Assembly (NCBI RefSeq): GCF_025151215.1
Contig: NZ_CP102286.1
Span: 3,224,001-3,288,000 of the forward strand
Length of the DNA stretch: 64,000 nucleotides
Direction of reading: 5' to 3'
From: Parabacteroides merdae ATCC 43184
GTDB lineage: Bacteria; Bacteroidota; Bacteroidia; Bacteroidales; Tannerellaceae
Shown here one piece after another: positions 35,060-43,124 of this stretch (the first letter of the stretch is position 1; each line of letters opens with the position of its first letter). The position numbers and the translations under genes were made by a program. The notes beneath the pieces are model-generated. The model was not told the origin of the DNA and searched no databases. It saw only the letters and a list, made by a program, of their open reading frames with translations.

Positions 35060-36058
35060 CTATTGTTTTCTAATATAAATATCCCGGTCCCGCCGTTCAT
35101 AACGGATCGGAATAATCTCGGATAGAGCGTGAAAGACATCTCCGACCGTCTCTTCATTGCGAAGTGATACGCGGAAAGCTATATCTTTTTCCAAGTCGTC
35201 TCCCAAATGAATCTGAACGTCATATTTACGGGATAGGCGGACTGCCAACTCATTGAGCGTGATTTTATCATATTCAACTCTCCCTTCTGTCCAGGATTTA
35301 TATTGAGAAGCCTGAACCTTCTGACGGGAAAAACTTCCGTTTTGTTTGTCAAGACTCAGCAATTCTCCCGGTGCAACCGGAATATGCCTCCCTTTATATA
35401 AAATATCGATAGAGCCTTCCAATAATGTCGTTTTAGCAGAAATATCTTCAGGGTAAGAAGATACATTAAACTTTGTTCCTTTCACCAATACACTATACTG
35501 ATCCGTTTTAACCACAAAAGGAGTTCCATCTGACTGTTTAGTCACTTCGAAATAAGCTTCACCAGTTAAAAAGACTTCCCTGTTTTTAGAATTGAAGTTA
35601 CCGGCATACTGTAAGGAAGAACCGGCATTCAACCATACAACTGTTCCATCCGCCAGTATCAGCTTGCTTTTTTCTCCATAGGCAGTTTCTAAAGCAAACC
35701 GGTTATCGGTGGTTTCCGTATTCCGATAAAGATAGAAACTATATGTTCCACTCAATAATAGAACACATGCAATTGCAGCAACAGCGATAAACCGCTGCAA
35801 TTGCATGTGTTTAGTACTAAACACACCATTCAGCGATTGACGCACCTGCATCCGGCGTTGCAACTGTTTCCATTCATTCGAAACTTCAGGAATCAGTTTA
35901 TAGGAAAGCATCCACTCCTCCTCCCATTGGCGGAACATTCTTTCATTAGAAGGTGCATCATTCACAAACCGGAAAAGAATCTCTTCTTCGGAGGGAGTAA
36001 TGCGTCCTTCAAAATAACGTATTGCCAACTGGTGATTATAGATCTCCTGCTCTTTCAT
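35060..36058 (-). CDS. FecR-family anti-sigma factor (PUL C)
   Basis: This 332-residue protein has an N-terminal sigma-binding region with FEGRITPSEEEILFRFV. A membrane helix follows near residues 87-107 (RFIAVAAIACVLLLSGTYSF). The FecR domain includes TAYGEKSKLILADGTVVWLNAGSSL and GEAYFEVTKQSDGTPFVVKT. The C-terminal STN-like domain ends in IPIRYERRDRDIYIRKQ. It partners the sigma factor 96 bp upstream and the STN domain of the SusC just downstream. Confidence 0.93.
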   Translation of the reverse strand: MKEQEIYNHQLAIRYFEGRITPSEEEILFRFVNDAPSNERMFRQWEEEWMLSYKLIPEVSNEWKQLQRRMQVRQSLNGVFSTKHMQLQRFIAVAAIACVLLLSGTYSFYLYRNTETTDNRFALETAYGEKSKLILADGTVVWLNAGSSLQYAGNFNSKNREVFLTGEAYFEVTKQSDGTPFVVKTDQYSVLVKGTKFNVSSYPEDISAKTTLLEGSIDILYKGRHIPVAPGELLSLDKQNGSFSRQKVQASQYKSWTEGRVEYDKITLNELAVRLSRKYDVQIHLGDDLEKDIAFRVSLRNEETVGDVFHALSEIIPIRYERRDRDIYIRKQ

Positions 36059-36154
36059 AATTTTTGCTTTCTATATGATGTAACAACCCAAATGAATTTT
36101 ACCCAACCCCCTTCCTGAAAAAAATTCCCCAAAACAAAAGAAACAGGACTTCGT

Positions 36155-36769
36155 TCATTCGGAAAGCAGCCAAGCTAATATCGCGATATAGACATCCAAC
36201 GGATATTTATCTTTAAAATGTGCGGAAAAGCGTGCTAAGGCTTTGGCTATATGTTTTTCCACTGCAGTAGTCGATATTTGGAGAGCATCTGCGATCTCCC
36301 GGTTTTTCATTTTCTTAAAACGGCTCATCTCAAATACTTCACGGCAACGGGAAGGCAAATCACTCATAACAAGACTGATCTGTTGTTGCAATTCCTTATA
36401 CAGAAGCGTATATTCCGGACTTAGGTTAAAGTCCCAATAATAAAGTTCTTCCTGCCCGGCCACCCTATCCAAATGTTCCAGATTATGCTGCTCGACCAGT
36501 TGCAGATGCTTCAAATAATTCAGACAGGCATTCCTCACCATTGCGAAAAGAAGAGATGAAATGGAAACAGCTTCTATCAGATCACGTTTTTCCCAAAATC
36601 TCAAAAAACTCTCCTGTATGATATCTCTGACTGCTTCCTCATCCGTCACAAAACGAGCAGCATATCCCCGCAACCGAGGATAATAGCTATTGAACAGAAA
36701 TTCGAATGCTTCGCCGTTTCCGTTCTTTATCTCCCGAAGAAGAGTCTTCTCGTCTGTGAAGTTTTTCAT
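36155..36769 (-). CDS. ECF-type RNA polymerase sigma factor (PUL C)
   Basis: This 204-residue protein has region 2 (FEFLFNSYYPRLRGYAARF, AVRDIIQESFLRFWEKRDLI, SSLLFAMVRNACLNYLKHL). It has region 4 near residues 145-190 (PSRCREVFEMSRFKKMKNREIADALQIS). It is about 20 residues longer than the other sigma factors in the window, through a C-terminal extension. The metallophosphoesterase gene ends 5 bp upstream, so the sigma gene is probably transcribed from the promoter of that gene. No separate promoter box is visible. Confidence 0.93.
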   Translation of the reverse strand: MKNFTDEKTLLREIKNGNGEAFEFLFNSYYPRLRGYAARFVTDEEAVRDIIQESFLRFWEKRDLIEAVSISSLLFAMVRNACLNYLKHLQLVEQHNLEHLDRVAGQEELYYWDFNLSPEYTLLYKELQQQISLVMSDLPSRCREVFEMSRFKKMKNREIADALQISTTAVEKHIAKALARFSAHFKDKYPLDVYIAILAWLLSE

Positions 36770-36774
36770 AATGA

Positions 36775-37632
36775 TTATCTATTATGTTTCATCTCCTTAT
36801 TCTTGCAATTATAGAAACCCTCTATATAGATATTCAAATCTTTGTCTATCTCAATGACGGCAAAACTATTATTTTCGGGAAGGCTTCCTTCTATCATTCC
36901 TTTCATTGTAAAATAGTGGATTCCATGCCGAAAACTATAGTTCCCGGCATGATGGTGCCCTTGGATAACGGCTACTACCTTGCCGCTTTGCTCAAGTATC
37001 GAAACGATCTCTTCCGCATTGCCGATACAAAGTTCCTTGTCAATCCCGGAGAAAGTATCCAACAATTCGTGGATAAAGATCACGACCGGCAAATCGTCTT
37101 TCTTCAGTTCCTGCCAGAGCCATTCCTTCTGCCCGGCCGGGACAAACGCTTTCGTCCAATCGAAATCACCGGAATCATAATCGGAACCATCCTCGTTGCA
37201 ATTACCGTCGAGCACGATAAACTTGATCTGGTTCCGTACGAAGGAATAATAAGGTTTTCCTTTCGCACTCCCGTAATTGCTCGTATGTGCGAGAAATTCA
37301 GATTTTGAGATACTATCCATATCATGATTGCCCAACACATGATAAACAGGGCCGTCGAAGGTCTGAAACTTTGCTTCTATCTCATCTAAAAACGACAAAG
37401 TCTGCCCTCTTTCAGGAATATCCCCCATATCCTTCAAGTCTCCAAGTTCAATCATGAAATCTAATTTCCGCCTATTAAAAACGTCTATTGCTTCCGATAA
37501 CTTTGTGATGGATTGTTCATAATAGCGAGTTCCGTGTACATTCCGATGAGCAAAATGTATATCCGTTACCAAGCCAAAGCGCTGTCTCTTTTCATTTTCC
37601 CGCGCCAACAAGCCCGGACAGGATAAAAGCAA
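36775..37632 (-). CDS. Calcineurin-like metallophosphoesterase, signal peptide interrupted by a stop codon
   Basis: The fold motifs of a binuclear metal phosphoesterase are complete: VTDIHFA, ELGDLKD, VLGNHDMD, VIFIHE and QGHHHAG. The problem is the 5-prime end. An ATG at 37674, about 15 nt after a predicted promoter start, opens MNRRLFF and then meets TAG at 37651-37653. After it the same frame reads RSCAGALLLSCPGLLA and continues into the domain. This looks like a normal signal peptide broken by one nonsense codon (CAG or AAG to TAG would do it). The only in-frame start after the stop is a TTG at 37632, which would give a protein without the basic signal-peptide end. It may be a pseudogene, or made inefficiently in the cytosol. 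The sigma gene follows by 5 bp. Confidence 0.7.
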   Translation of the reverse strand: MLLSCPGLLARENEKRQRFGLVTDIHFAHRNVHGTRYYEQSITKLSEAIDVFNRRKLDFMIELGDLKDMGDIPERGQTLSFLDEIEAKFQTFDGPVYHVLGNHDMDSISKSEFLAHTSNYGSAKGKPYYSFVRNQIKFIVLDGNCNEDGSDYDSGDFDWTKAFVPAGQKEWLWQELKKDDLPVVIFIHELLDTFSGIDKELCIGNAEEIVSILEQSGKVVAVIQGHHHAGNYSFRHGIHYFTMKGMIEGSLPENNSFAVIEIDKDLNIYIEGFYNCKNKEMKHNR

Positions 37633-37695
37633 TGCCCCAGCGCATGATCTCTAAAAAAATAATCGTCTATTCATGGTTTATCAGATTGATCAGGG

Positions 37696-37703
37696 CAAAT
37701 GTA
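37696..37703 (-). promoter_or_regulatory. Predicted minus-7 promoter box for the metallophosphoesterase-sigma operon
   Basis: On the minus strand the octamer is TACATTTG, an exact TAnnTTTG match. Transcription from about 37689 would place the ATG at 37674 some 15 nt into the message, supporting that ATG as the original start. The promoter is divergent from the one at 37737-37744. Confidence 0.45.
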
Positions 37704-37736
37704 AACAATATTCCCGGAGAATTGGATAAAACTGTT

Positions 37737-37744
37737 TACCTTTG
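37737..37744 (+). promoter_or_regulatory. Predicted minus-7 promoter box for the phosphodiesterase-like gene
   Basis: TACCTTTG matches TAnnTTTG exactly. A start near 37751 would give an 18-nt leader to the ATG at 37769. Confidence 0.5.
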
Positions 37745-37768
37745 CCTTATCAAATACGAATCTGCTAT

Positions 37769-38554
37769 ATGAAACTAAAAGTAATTATCCTGCTTATCAG
37801 TCTGTTATCCGGCTCTATCGAAGCCCAGACAATTCATTACAATGCTTTCTCACACAACGATTATGAACGTCCCCGTCCGCTATTCGATGCCCTTTCATTC
37901 CAATTCAATTGTGTGGAAGCGGATTTATGGCTAATCGACGGCGAACTGTATGTGTCCCACGATTCGGTCGCCCCCAACCCGGATATCACATTCGAGAAAC
38001 TGTATCTCTTGCCATTAGTCGAACGGATCAAAAAGAACGGAGGCAAAGTATATCCGGACAGCGACCGCCCGTTTTACCTGATGGTCGATTGCAAGACAGA
38101 CGGCGAAGCAATGTACCCCGTCTTGAAAAAGAAACTGAAACCATACGAATCTCTTTTCTGTCATGAAAAGGACGGGAAACTGCAAGAAAGTGCCGTGTTG
38201 TTCTACCTGTCAGGAAAAAGTCCCCGCAAAGCTATTGCCGCCGAAACCAACCGTTTTATCTTTCTGGACGGTACGATAGAAGATTTAGGGAAGGGCATTC
38301 CGGCCGTCCTAATGCCTGTCATTAGCGATAATTATTCCAAATATATCGGCTGGAAAGGCCAGGGAGAGATTCCCGCTGAAAAGCTCGAAAAGGTGCGAGA
38401 ATATATCCGGCAAACCCATGCGGAAGGCAAACTGTTCCGCTGGTGGGGCGCACCGGACACACCACTGTTCAAGAAACTTTTTATTAAAGAAGGGGTGGAT
38501 TTGATCGGGGCCGACGACTTAAAAGCGTTGAGTTTGATTTTACAGAATCCCTAA
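37769..38554 (+). CDS. Exported glycerophosphodiester phosphodiesterase-like protein
   Basis: This is a 261-residue protein. The ATG at 37769 gives a signal peptide (MKLKVIILLISLLSG, cleavage after IEAQ); an upstream TTG lies inside the promoter box. The PI-PLC/GDPD-type TIM barrel opens with HYNAFSHNDYERPRPLFDAL, where HND stands in for the usual first catalytic His region. It continues VEADLWLIDGELYVSHD, with the metal-binding Glu/Asp and second His. Later strands include PFYLMVDCKTDGE and FRWWGAPDTP. Members hydrolyse glycerophosphodiesters or related phosphodiesters; this shortened subgroup is poorly characterised. It is divergent from the metallophosphoesterase gene and convergent with PUL D, with a long hairpin after its stop. 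Confidence 0.78.
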   Translation: MKLKVIILLISLLSGSIEAQTIHYNAFSHNDYERPRPLFDALSFQFNCVEADLWLIDGELYVSHDSVAPNPDITFEKLYLLPLVERIKKNGGKVYPDSDRPFYLMVDCKTDGEAMYPVLKKKLKPYESLFCHEKDGKLQESAVLFYLSGKSPRKAIAAETNRFIFLDGTIEDLGKGIPAVLMPVISDNYSKYIGWKGQGEIPAEKLEKVREYIRQTHAEGKLFRWWGAPDTPLFKKLFIKEGVDLIGADDLKALSLILQNP

Positions 38555-38593
38555 AAAATCTTTTTTCATCCCGAATAATTCTTTTTTAAATGT

Positions 38594-38635
38594 CTACTAA
38601 TTCTGTAATCACTGACGCCGATTACAGATTAGTAG
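38594..38635. terminator. Long stem-loop between convergent genes
   Basis: The arms at 38594-38610 and 38620-38635 pair over 16 bp with one bulged T (CTACTAAT, CTGTAATC on one side) around a 9-nt loop. It lies between the phosphodiesterase-like gene and the end of PUL D. Neither side has a T-run, so it may be a processing or stabilising hairpin rather than an intrinsic terminator. Confidence 0.5.
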
Positions 38636-38679
38636 GCACTCCGATGTTTTCTTATGCTATGTAGATAAGTAAACTAGGA

Positions 38680-41562
38680 CTACTTATAAGACGAAATATT
38701 GAATAACTTCTTCATCTCACCCGTTTTCACCTTAGCCGTAAACAGGTCTTGCAAATCCTTAGCAGATAAGGAGTAAGAGGGAGCGAAAGCAGAGGATTCC
38801 ATGTATTCCAAAATGCTACGGTAGAACTGCCGGGCTTCCGGTTTGTCCTGTACTGCTTTCAGATCAGACATGCAAACTAAGAGTTTACCGTTCCCAACCT
38901 TGAATTCAAACAACAGACCCAACTTATGGTTGCGTTCGACATTGTCGATTACCTGTACGATCGGCCGGTAATCATCGGACAGACGATCCAGAATCATAGG
39001 GTAGCTCTGCTTGATGATTGGGAACCATTGCCAGTTGGTGTGGAACTCGGTCGGGAAATCAGCCAATGCAGGGTGGCCGGGATCAGTCAAGATTCCCAAT
39101 GTACCGGGAGAAACTGGGCGGTCCAAGTTTTCGCAGATAGTCCGGAACATACGGTAATTCCAATAATCCGTCTGGAAAAGTCCGCCTACCGTTTGATCCT
39201 TATGTTTGTCTTTCGAAGGGAACCAAAGGACTTTGCCCCCCTCTGTCAGGTATTTCAGATGGGCATCCAAATCATCCGTCACACAAATGTCTTCAGATGG
39301 TGCAACCTCTTTATCAGCCGCCGGATAAATCCAAAGGGAATAATCATTCCGGTAAGGAGTGCCGTCTATCGACAAGGCGAGCGTGACTTTTTCAGCCTTC
39401 CGGACAGAAGCGATAGCCGGTTTCAATGTGCCTACCTTTGCCAGCTCTCCTTGTTTAACCTGCAAAGGTAAAACTCCCTTATCTAAAACTTGTTGTTTGC
39501 TGTCGGTCAATGTCCAAGACAATTGTTTACTATTCAAATCGCTTTCAGAATAATTGGCTATCTCAACCTCTCCGGTGAGCGCCTCATCGTTTGTCCAACA
39601 GAACTTCTCCGTGCAGAACAGAGGAACCACTTCCGAACAGAAATGCCGCCATTCTTCCGGCGCGATCAACCCTTTACTTTCCATAAAAGCATCCAAGATT
39701 CCGACATAAGCTGAGCCCTGTCCCGGATAATCCTGCAAATCAAGCAACTGGAAACCGCCCCATTCCGGCGTACGCAGGTTCATCTCGATATCCGCCCGGT
39801 ACAGCAGGGCCGACCATTTGCCGGAAGCCATCATAAAGTCATACGCCAGGTTAATCATACCGGCCTCTTCCAAGCGTTTCTTGAAGATTTCGAAATTGCG
39901 TGGCTTCAATACACCCGTATATTTCTTGATCTCTTCATAATTCGGATATACCTGGAACTGCCCTGTCTCGTGGCTGATAATCGGAACATCGCATAATACA
40001 TTGGCAGACGAGAAATCCATCTCCGAGTTTGGGTACGTGTGATTCAGATACCCACCGTCATAAGCGTCGGCAAAGGAAAAAGAGGCACGGGCATGCGTGT
40101 TGAACTGCTTGTCGCCTTCACGCCCGACACGACAAGTCGTGAAATAATCTTCATTCGCTTGCTTTCCTTTAAAGCCCAGATAATTATTTGAACCGGAAGA
40201 ATAGATATGACGGTTATCCTCCTTTTTGAAGGTCTGGATCAACATGGCAAGCCCTTCCTCGCCGGACATCTCATTTCCTAATCCGAACATCACAAAAGAG
40301 GCATGATTACTATAGGCCCGATGCAGGTTTCGCCCTTCTTTTAACAGATAATCGCATAATTCGGTATCATCGATATCGATATTTCCCCAAATAGGAAGTT
40401 CCGGTTGCAGGTAAATGCCTTCGATGTCGGCTGCCTCAAAACAAGCTTCGGGAGGACACCAGGAGTGGAAACGATAATGGTTGATGCCGTACTGTTTCGC
40501 TACCTGGAAATAGTGTCGCCAAGTCTCCACATCCATTGCGGTATGGGCAATCAGAGGGAAGACACAGGCGTCATGTTTTCCGCGCAGGAACGTAGTCTTG
40601 CCATTCATGGTGAACTGCCGTCCTTTTGTTTTGAAATCGCGCAAACCGAAAGTCGCCTGCTCCGTATCGACCGATTGATCTGTTTTTAGTGAGACAGAGA
40701 AACGATATAGAGACGGTGTAAATTCACTCCAAAGCAAAGCCTTATCCCCCAGCGCAAGTTCGAGCTCCTGTTCCGGCTTCGTCCAGTCCACTTCAACTGT
40801 CTGTACCGGTGTTTTATGTTGTTTATCCGTATTCCAGGCTTCGGCATAAAAGGACAATATACCTTTTCCCGCCCCTTTGTCCGGGTTACGAAGGGTTACT
40901 CTGGCAGTCACGACTTTTTTCGCGACATCCGGATACAGCTGGATGTCATCGATCCCGCAAAGAGGTACGCTTTCCAGATAAAAATCACCGATAATTCCAT
41001 TCCAGTTTGTCTGTGTGGAAGCAGAATAAGCATGTGAAGAGCCGTAGACCTTTTCTGGCACGGCCTGCTTGCCGTTATCGACTAAAATAGCAACGGTATG
41101 GGTTCCGGGAAACAGATAAGAGGACAGATCATATTGTTGAGCCGTAGAGATATCGTTATTTGCCCCAACTTCTTTTCCATCGATCCAGATCGTCGTGGGC
41201 TTCGTGCGTTCCATTACCAGGCGGACGGATGTTCCATCCCATTCTTCCGGTATATCGACCTGCTTTGTGTACAGCGCTTTCCCTTCAAACACATATTCTC
41301 TGGAAAGGGATGTAGTCAGTGTCATATCCGTATTGTAAGTTCCTTTTTTCCCCATATCGGTAGTACCGGGCAGAAAAAGAGAATCCGTACAAGACTTTGT
41401 CAACCAATCAGGAGCAATCCCCGCACCGGCAGTATCCAGTTGCAATCCCCAATTACCCTCCAAGGGAATGCGACTCTGGGTATCAGGAGGTAGTTGTCGG
41501 GTACAAGCGGAATAAAATCCAGCGGTTAACAACAAGGTAACAAGTTTAATCGAATTTTTCAT
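38680..41562 (-). CDS. GH2-family glycoside hydrolase lipoprotein (PUL D)
   Basis: This is a 960-residue protein. The start is the ATG at 41562 (MKNSIKLVTLLLTAGFYSAC), giving a lipoprotein signal; longer frames would lie deep in the upstream gene. It overlaps that gene by 17 bp, suggesting coupled translation. GH2 layout: sugar-binding jelly roll (about 30-220), immunoglobulin-like domain, TIM barrel with the acid/base Glu431 in GLGNEMSGEE and the nucleophile Glu532 in IISHETGQF, about 100 residues apart as usual. A C-terminal region of about 250 residues follows. GH2 covers beta-galactosidase, beta-mannosidase, beta-glucuronidase and others; the specificity is not clear. It is the last gene of PUL D. 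Confidence 0.88.
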   Translation of the reverse strand: MKNSIKLVTLLLTAGFYSACTRQLPPDTQSRIPLEGNWGLQLDTAGAGIAPDWLTKSCTDSLFLPGTTDMGKKGTYNTDMTLTTSLSREYVFEGKALYTKQVDIPEEWDGTSVRLVMERTKPTTIWIDGKEVGANNDISTAQQYDLSSYLFPGTHTVAILVDNGKQAVPEKVYGSSHAYSASTQTNWNGIIGDFYLESVPLCGIDDIQLYPDVAKKVVTARVTLRNPDKGAGKGILSFYAEAWNTDKQHKTPVQTVEVDWTKPEQELELALGDKALLWSEFTPSLYRFSVSLKTDQSVDTEQATFGLRDFKTKGRQFTMNGKTTFLRGKHDACVFPLIAHTAMDVETWRHYFQVAKQYGINHYRFHSWCPPEACFEAADIEGIYLQPELPIWGNIDIDDTELCDYLLKEGRNLHRAYSNHASFVMFGLGNEMSGEEGLAMLIQTFKKEDNRHIYSSGSNNYLGFKGKQANEDYFTTCRVGREGDKQFNTHARASFSFADAYDGGYLNHTYPNSEMDFSSANVLCDVPIISHETGQFQVYPNYEEIKKYTGVLKPRNFEIFKKRLEEAGMINLAYDFMMASGKWSALLYRADIEMNLRTPEWGGFQLLDLQDYPGQGSAYVGILDAFMESKGLIAPEEWRHFCSEVVPLFCTEKFCWTNDEALTGEVEIANYSESDLNSKQLSWTLTDSKQQVLDKGVLPLQVKQGELAKVGTLKPAIASVRKAEKVTLALSIDGTPYRNDYSLWIYPAADKEVAPSEDICVTDDLDAHLKYLTEGGKVLWFPSKDKHKDQTVGGLFQTDYWNYRMFRTICENLDRPVSPGTLGILTDPGHPALADFPTEFHTNWQWFPIIKQSYPMILDRLSDDYRPIVQVIDNVERNHKLGLLFEFKVGNGKLLVCMSDLKAVQDKPEARQFYRSILEYMESSAFAPSYSLSAKDLQDLFTAKVKTGEMKKLFNISSYK

Positions 41563-43030
41563 CTTCTTCAAGTTTATATTTACATGCTTCAGCAGTTTTC
41601 GTTTCACCCGGTTTACAAACAATATCGAGATAACTGAACGAATTACCCAGTTCATCGTTCGTATGTTTGGCATCCATCCCGCTAATCATGGCTACATTAC
41701 CCGGAAACATGGCTCTCCAAATCAATTCTTTCCCGGACTTGTTCGCGAAGGTACTACTTCCGGCAGATTGATGCAAGATAGATATTTTTCCTGAGAATAC
41801 AGGAATATTTTCTATCGAAATCCAACGGGTAGCATCCGTAAAGCGCGGAAGGGTGGTAATACGGTTTGCCGTGACATCGGCATCTACGCCGGCAAGTCCA
41901 CACACAATTCCTTCGATCACACCGCTGGCTACTTCGGGATAATCCCGACGTTCATTCGCATAAAGCTCCTTTAGATAATGATAGCCCATATCCTGCCTGC
42001 CGTATTTATAAAAGATCTTCGGATAGTAAGACATGCTTTCCACGTTTGTCTCTTTCTCCGACAGGATCGCCAATAAACGATTGATACGTTCCGGCTTGTC
42101 TACGATACCGAACCAAAGAGGAAAAACATTACATCCGCCTTCTTTCAGGTTTTCATTCTCCAACTTATAGGCATAATAGTTTTGAGTCTCTTCATTCCAC
42201 CAACCGGTATTATATAGGCGGGCATACTCTTCCGCCTTCGACTCATAGTGGAGGGCGGCCTCTTCATTTCCTCCCAGCCGTTGAATCTGTGCATACGATT
42301 TCAATCCTCGGTAGATCGTAGCGATCAAATCGCCGGTTACCGTCAGCCCACGAACCGATTCCTCATAAGAAGGGAGCCCACGGAAGGTTTTGAACTTCGG
42401 ATCGACACGTGCATCGTCTTCGTGCATCACCCCCGGACGTTCCATGATCTTATCCGCCTGCAACTGCCATCTGTCGATATATTCATTGGCCGATAAACGG
42501 AAGAACTCTTCAAAACGAGGATCATTGATGTAGACTTCATTTCCTGTCCAGAGGTACAAACGGTAACAAGCGTTCATCACATCGAAGTTCGCATTCAGGT
42601 TATACCAGAAATCCTGATCCGAGACATAATCAGCCGAAGCCGGCAGGTTATTCCTGTCTATCTCCCAATAGCTGCAATAGTCCTTCGACTCGGAAATATT
42701 CTCGACAAACTTACCCATCATATTCGCATTTTGCCTGCCATACCCGTTCAGCTCCTCGCCTATACATTGATGAGAGACATCCCGCATGCAGAAAGCCTGG
42801 CGATTCGGCAAAGCCGCTTCGTACCAAGGTCCGACCGGATCGGAATCCTCCCCGACATACCGATTCGAATTACTTACGGCCCAATCGAAGATCTTCACCA
42901 GGGCCGTATCATCGGATGCCACACAAAATGAGGTACGCGCAGCATCCGCTATATCAGGATACATCTCCTGCCCTGGCTGGCCGCAAGCACAACTTAAAAC
43001 AAGGATAAGAGATAAATATGATAATTTCAT
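41546..43030 (-). CDS. Six-hairpin glycosidase-like lipoprotein (PUL D)
   Basis: This 494-residue protein has a lipoprotein signal ending LSCAC. It is all-helical with paired aromatic and acidic motifs of an (alpha/alpha)6 barrel: PVGPWYEAALPNRQAFCMRDVSHQ near residue 65, YWEIDRNNLPASADYVSDQDFWYNLNANFDVMNACYRLYLWTG near residue 120, and MHEDDARVDPKFKTFRGLPSYEES near residue 200. The acidic pair in CMRDVSHQ or MHEDD could be catalytic. I cannot name a GH family. The gene lies between susD, from which it is separated by an intrinsic terminator, and the GH2 gene, which it overlaps by 17 bp. Confidence 0.7.
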   Translation of the reverse strand: MKLSYLSLILVLSCACGQPGQEMYPDIADAARTSFCVASDDTALVKIFDWAVSNSNRYVGEDSDPVGPWYEAALPNRQAFCMRDVSHQCIGEELNGYGRQNANMMGKFVENISESKDYCSYWEIDRNNLPASADYVSDQDFWYNLNANFDVMNACYRLYLWTGNEVYINDPRFEEFFRLSANEYIDRWQLQADKIMERPGVMHEDDARVDPKFKTFRGLPSYEESVRGLTVTGDLIATIYRGLKSYAQIQRLGGNEEAALHYESKAEEYARLYNTGWWNEETQNYYAYKLENENLKEGGCNVFPLWFGIVDKPERINRLLAILSEKETNVESMSYYPKIFYKYGRQDMGYHYLKELYANERRDYPEVASGVIEGIVCGLAGVDADVTANRITTLPRFTDATRWISIENIPVFSGKISILHQSAGSSTFANKSGKELIWRAMFPGNVAMISGMDAKHTNDELGNSFSYLDIVCKPGETKTAEACKYKLEEDEKFD

Positions 43031-43055
43031 TTTTATACGATCATTATGTTATTAC

Positions 43056-43100
43056 AAAAAAAGCGCATCAGAATATCCTCGGATAGTCCTGACACGCTTT
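43056..43100 (-). terminator. Intrinsic terminator inside PUL D, after susD
   Basis: In the minus-strand RNA, 43100-43063 folds into a stem (AAAGCG and TCAG blocks with two mismatches, then a perfect TATCC/GGATA inner stem). It is followed by seven U (43056-43062). It lies 24 bp after the susD stop and before the downstream enzyme genes, so susCD should be expressed more than the enzymes. Confidence 0.75.
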
Positions 43101-43124
43101 CTCCCTATAATTCAGAACTGGTTA

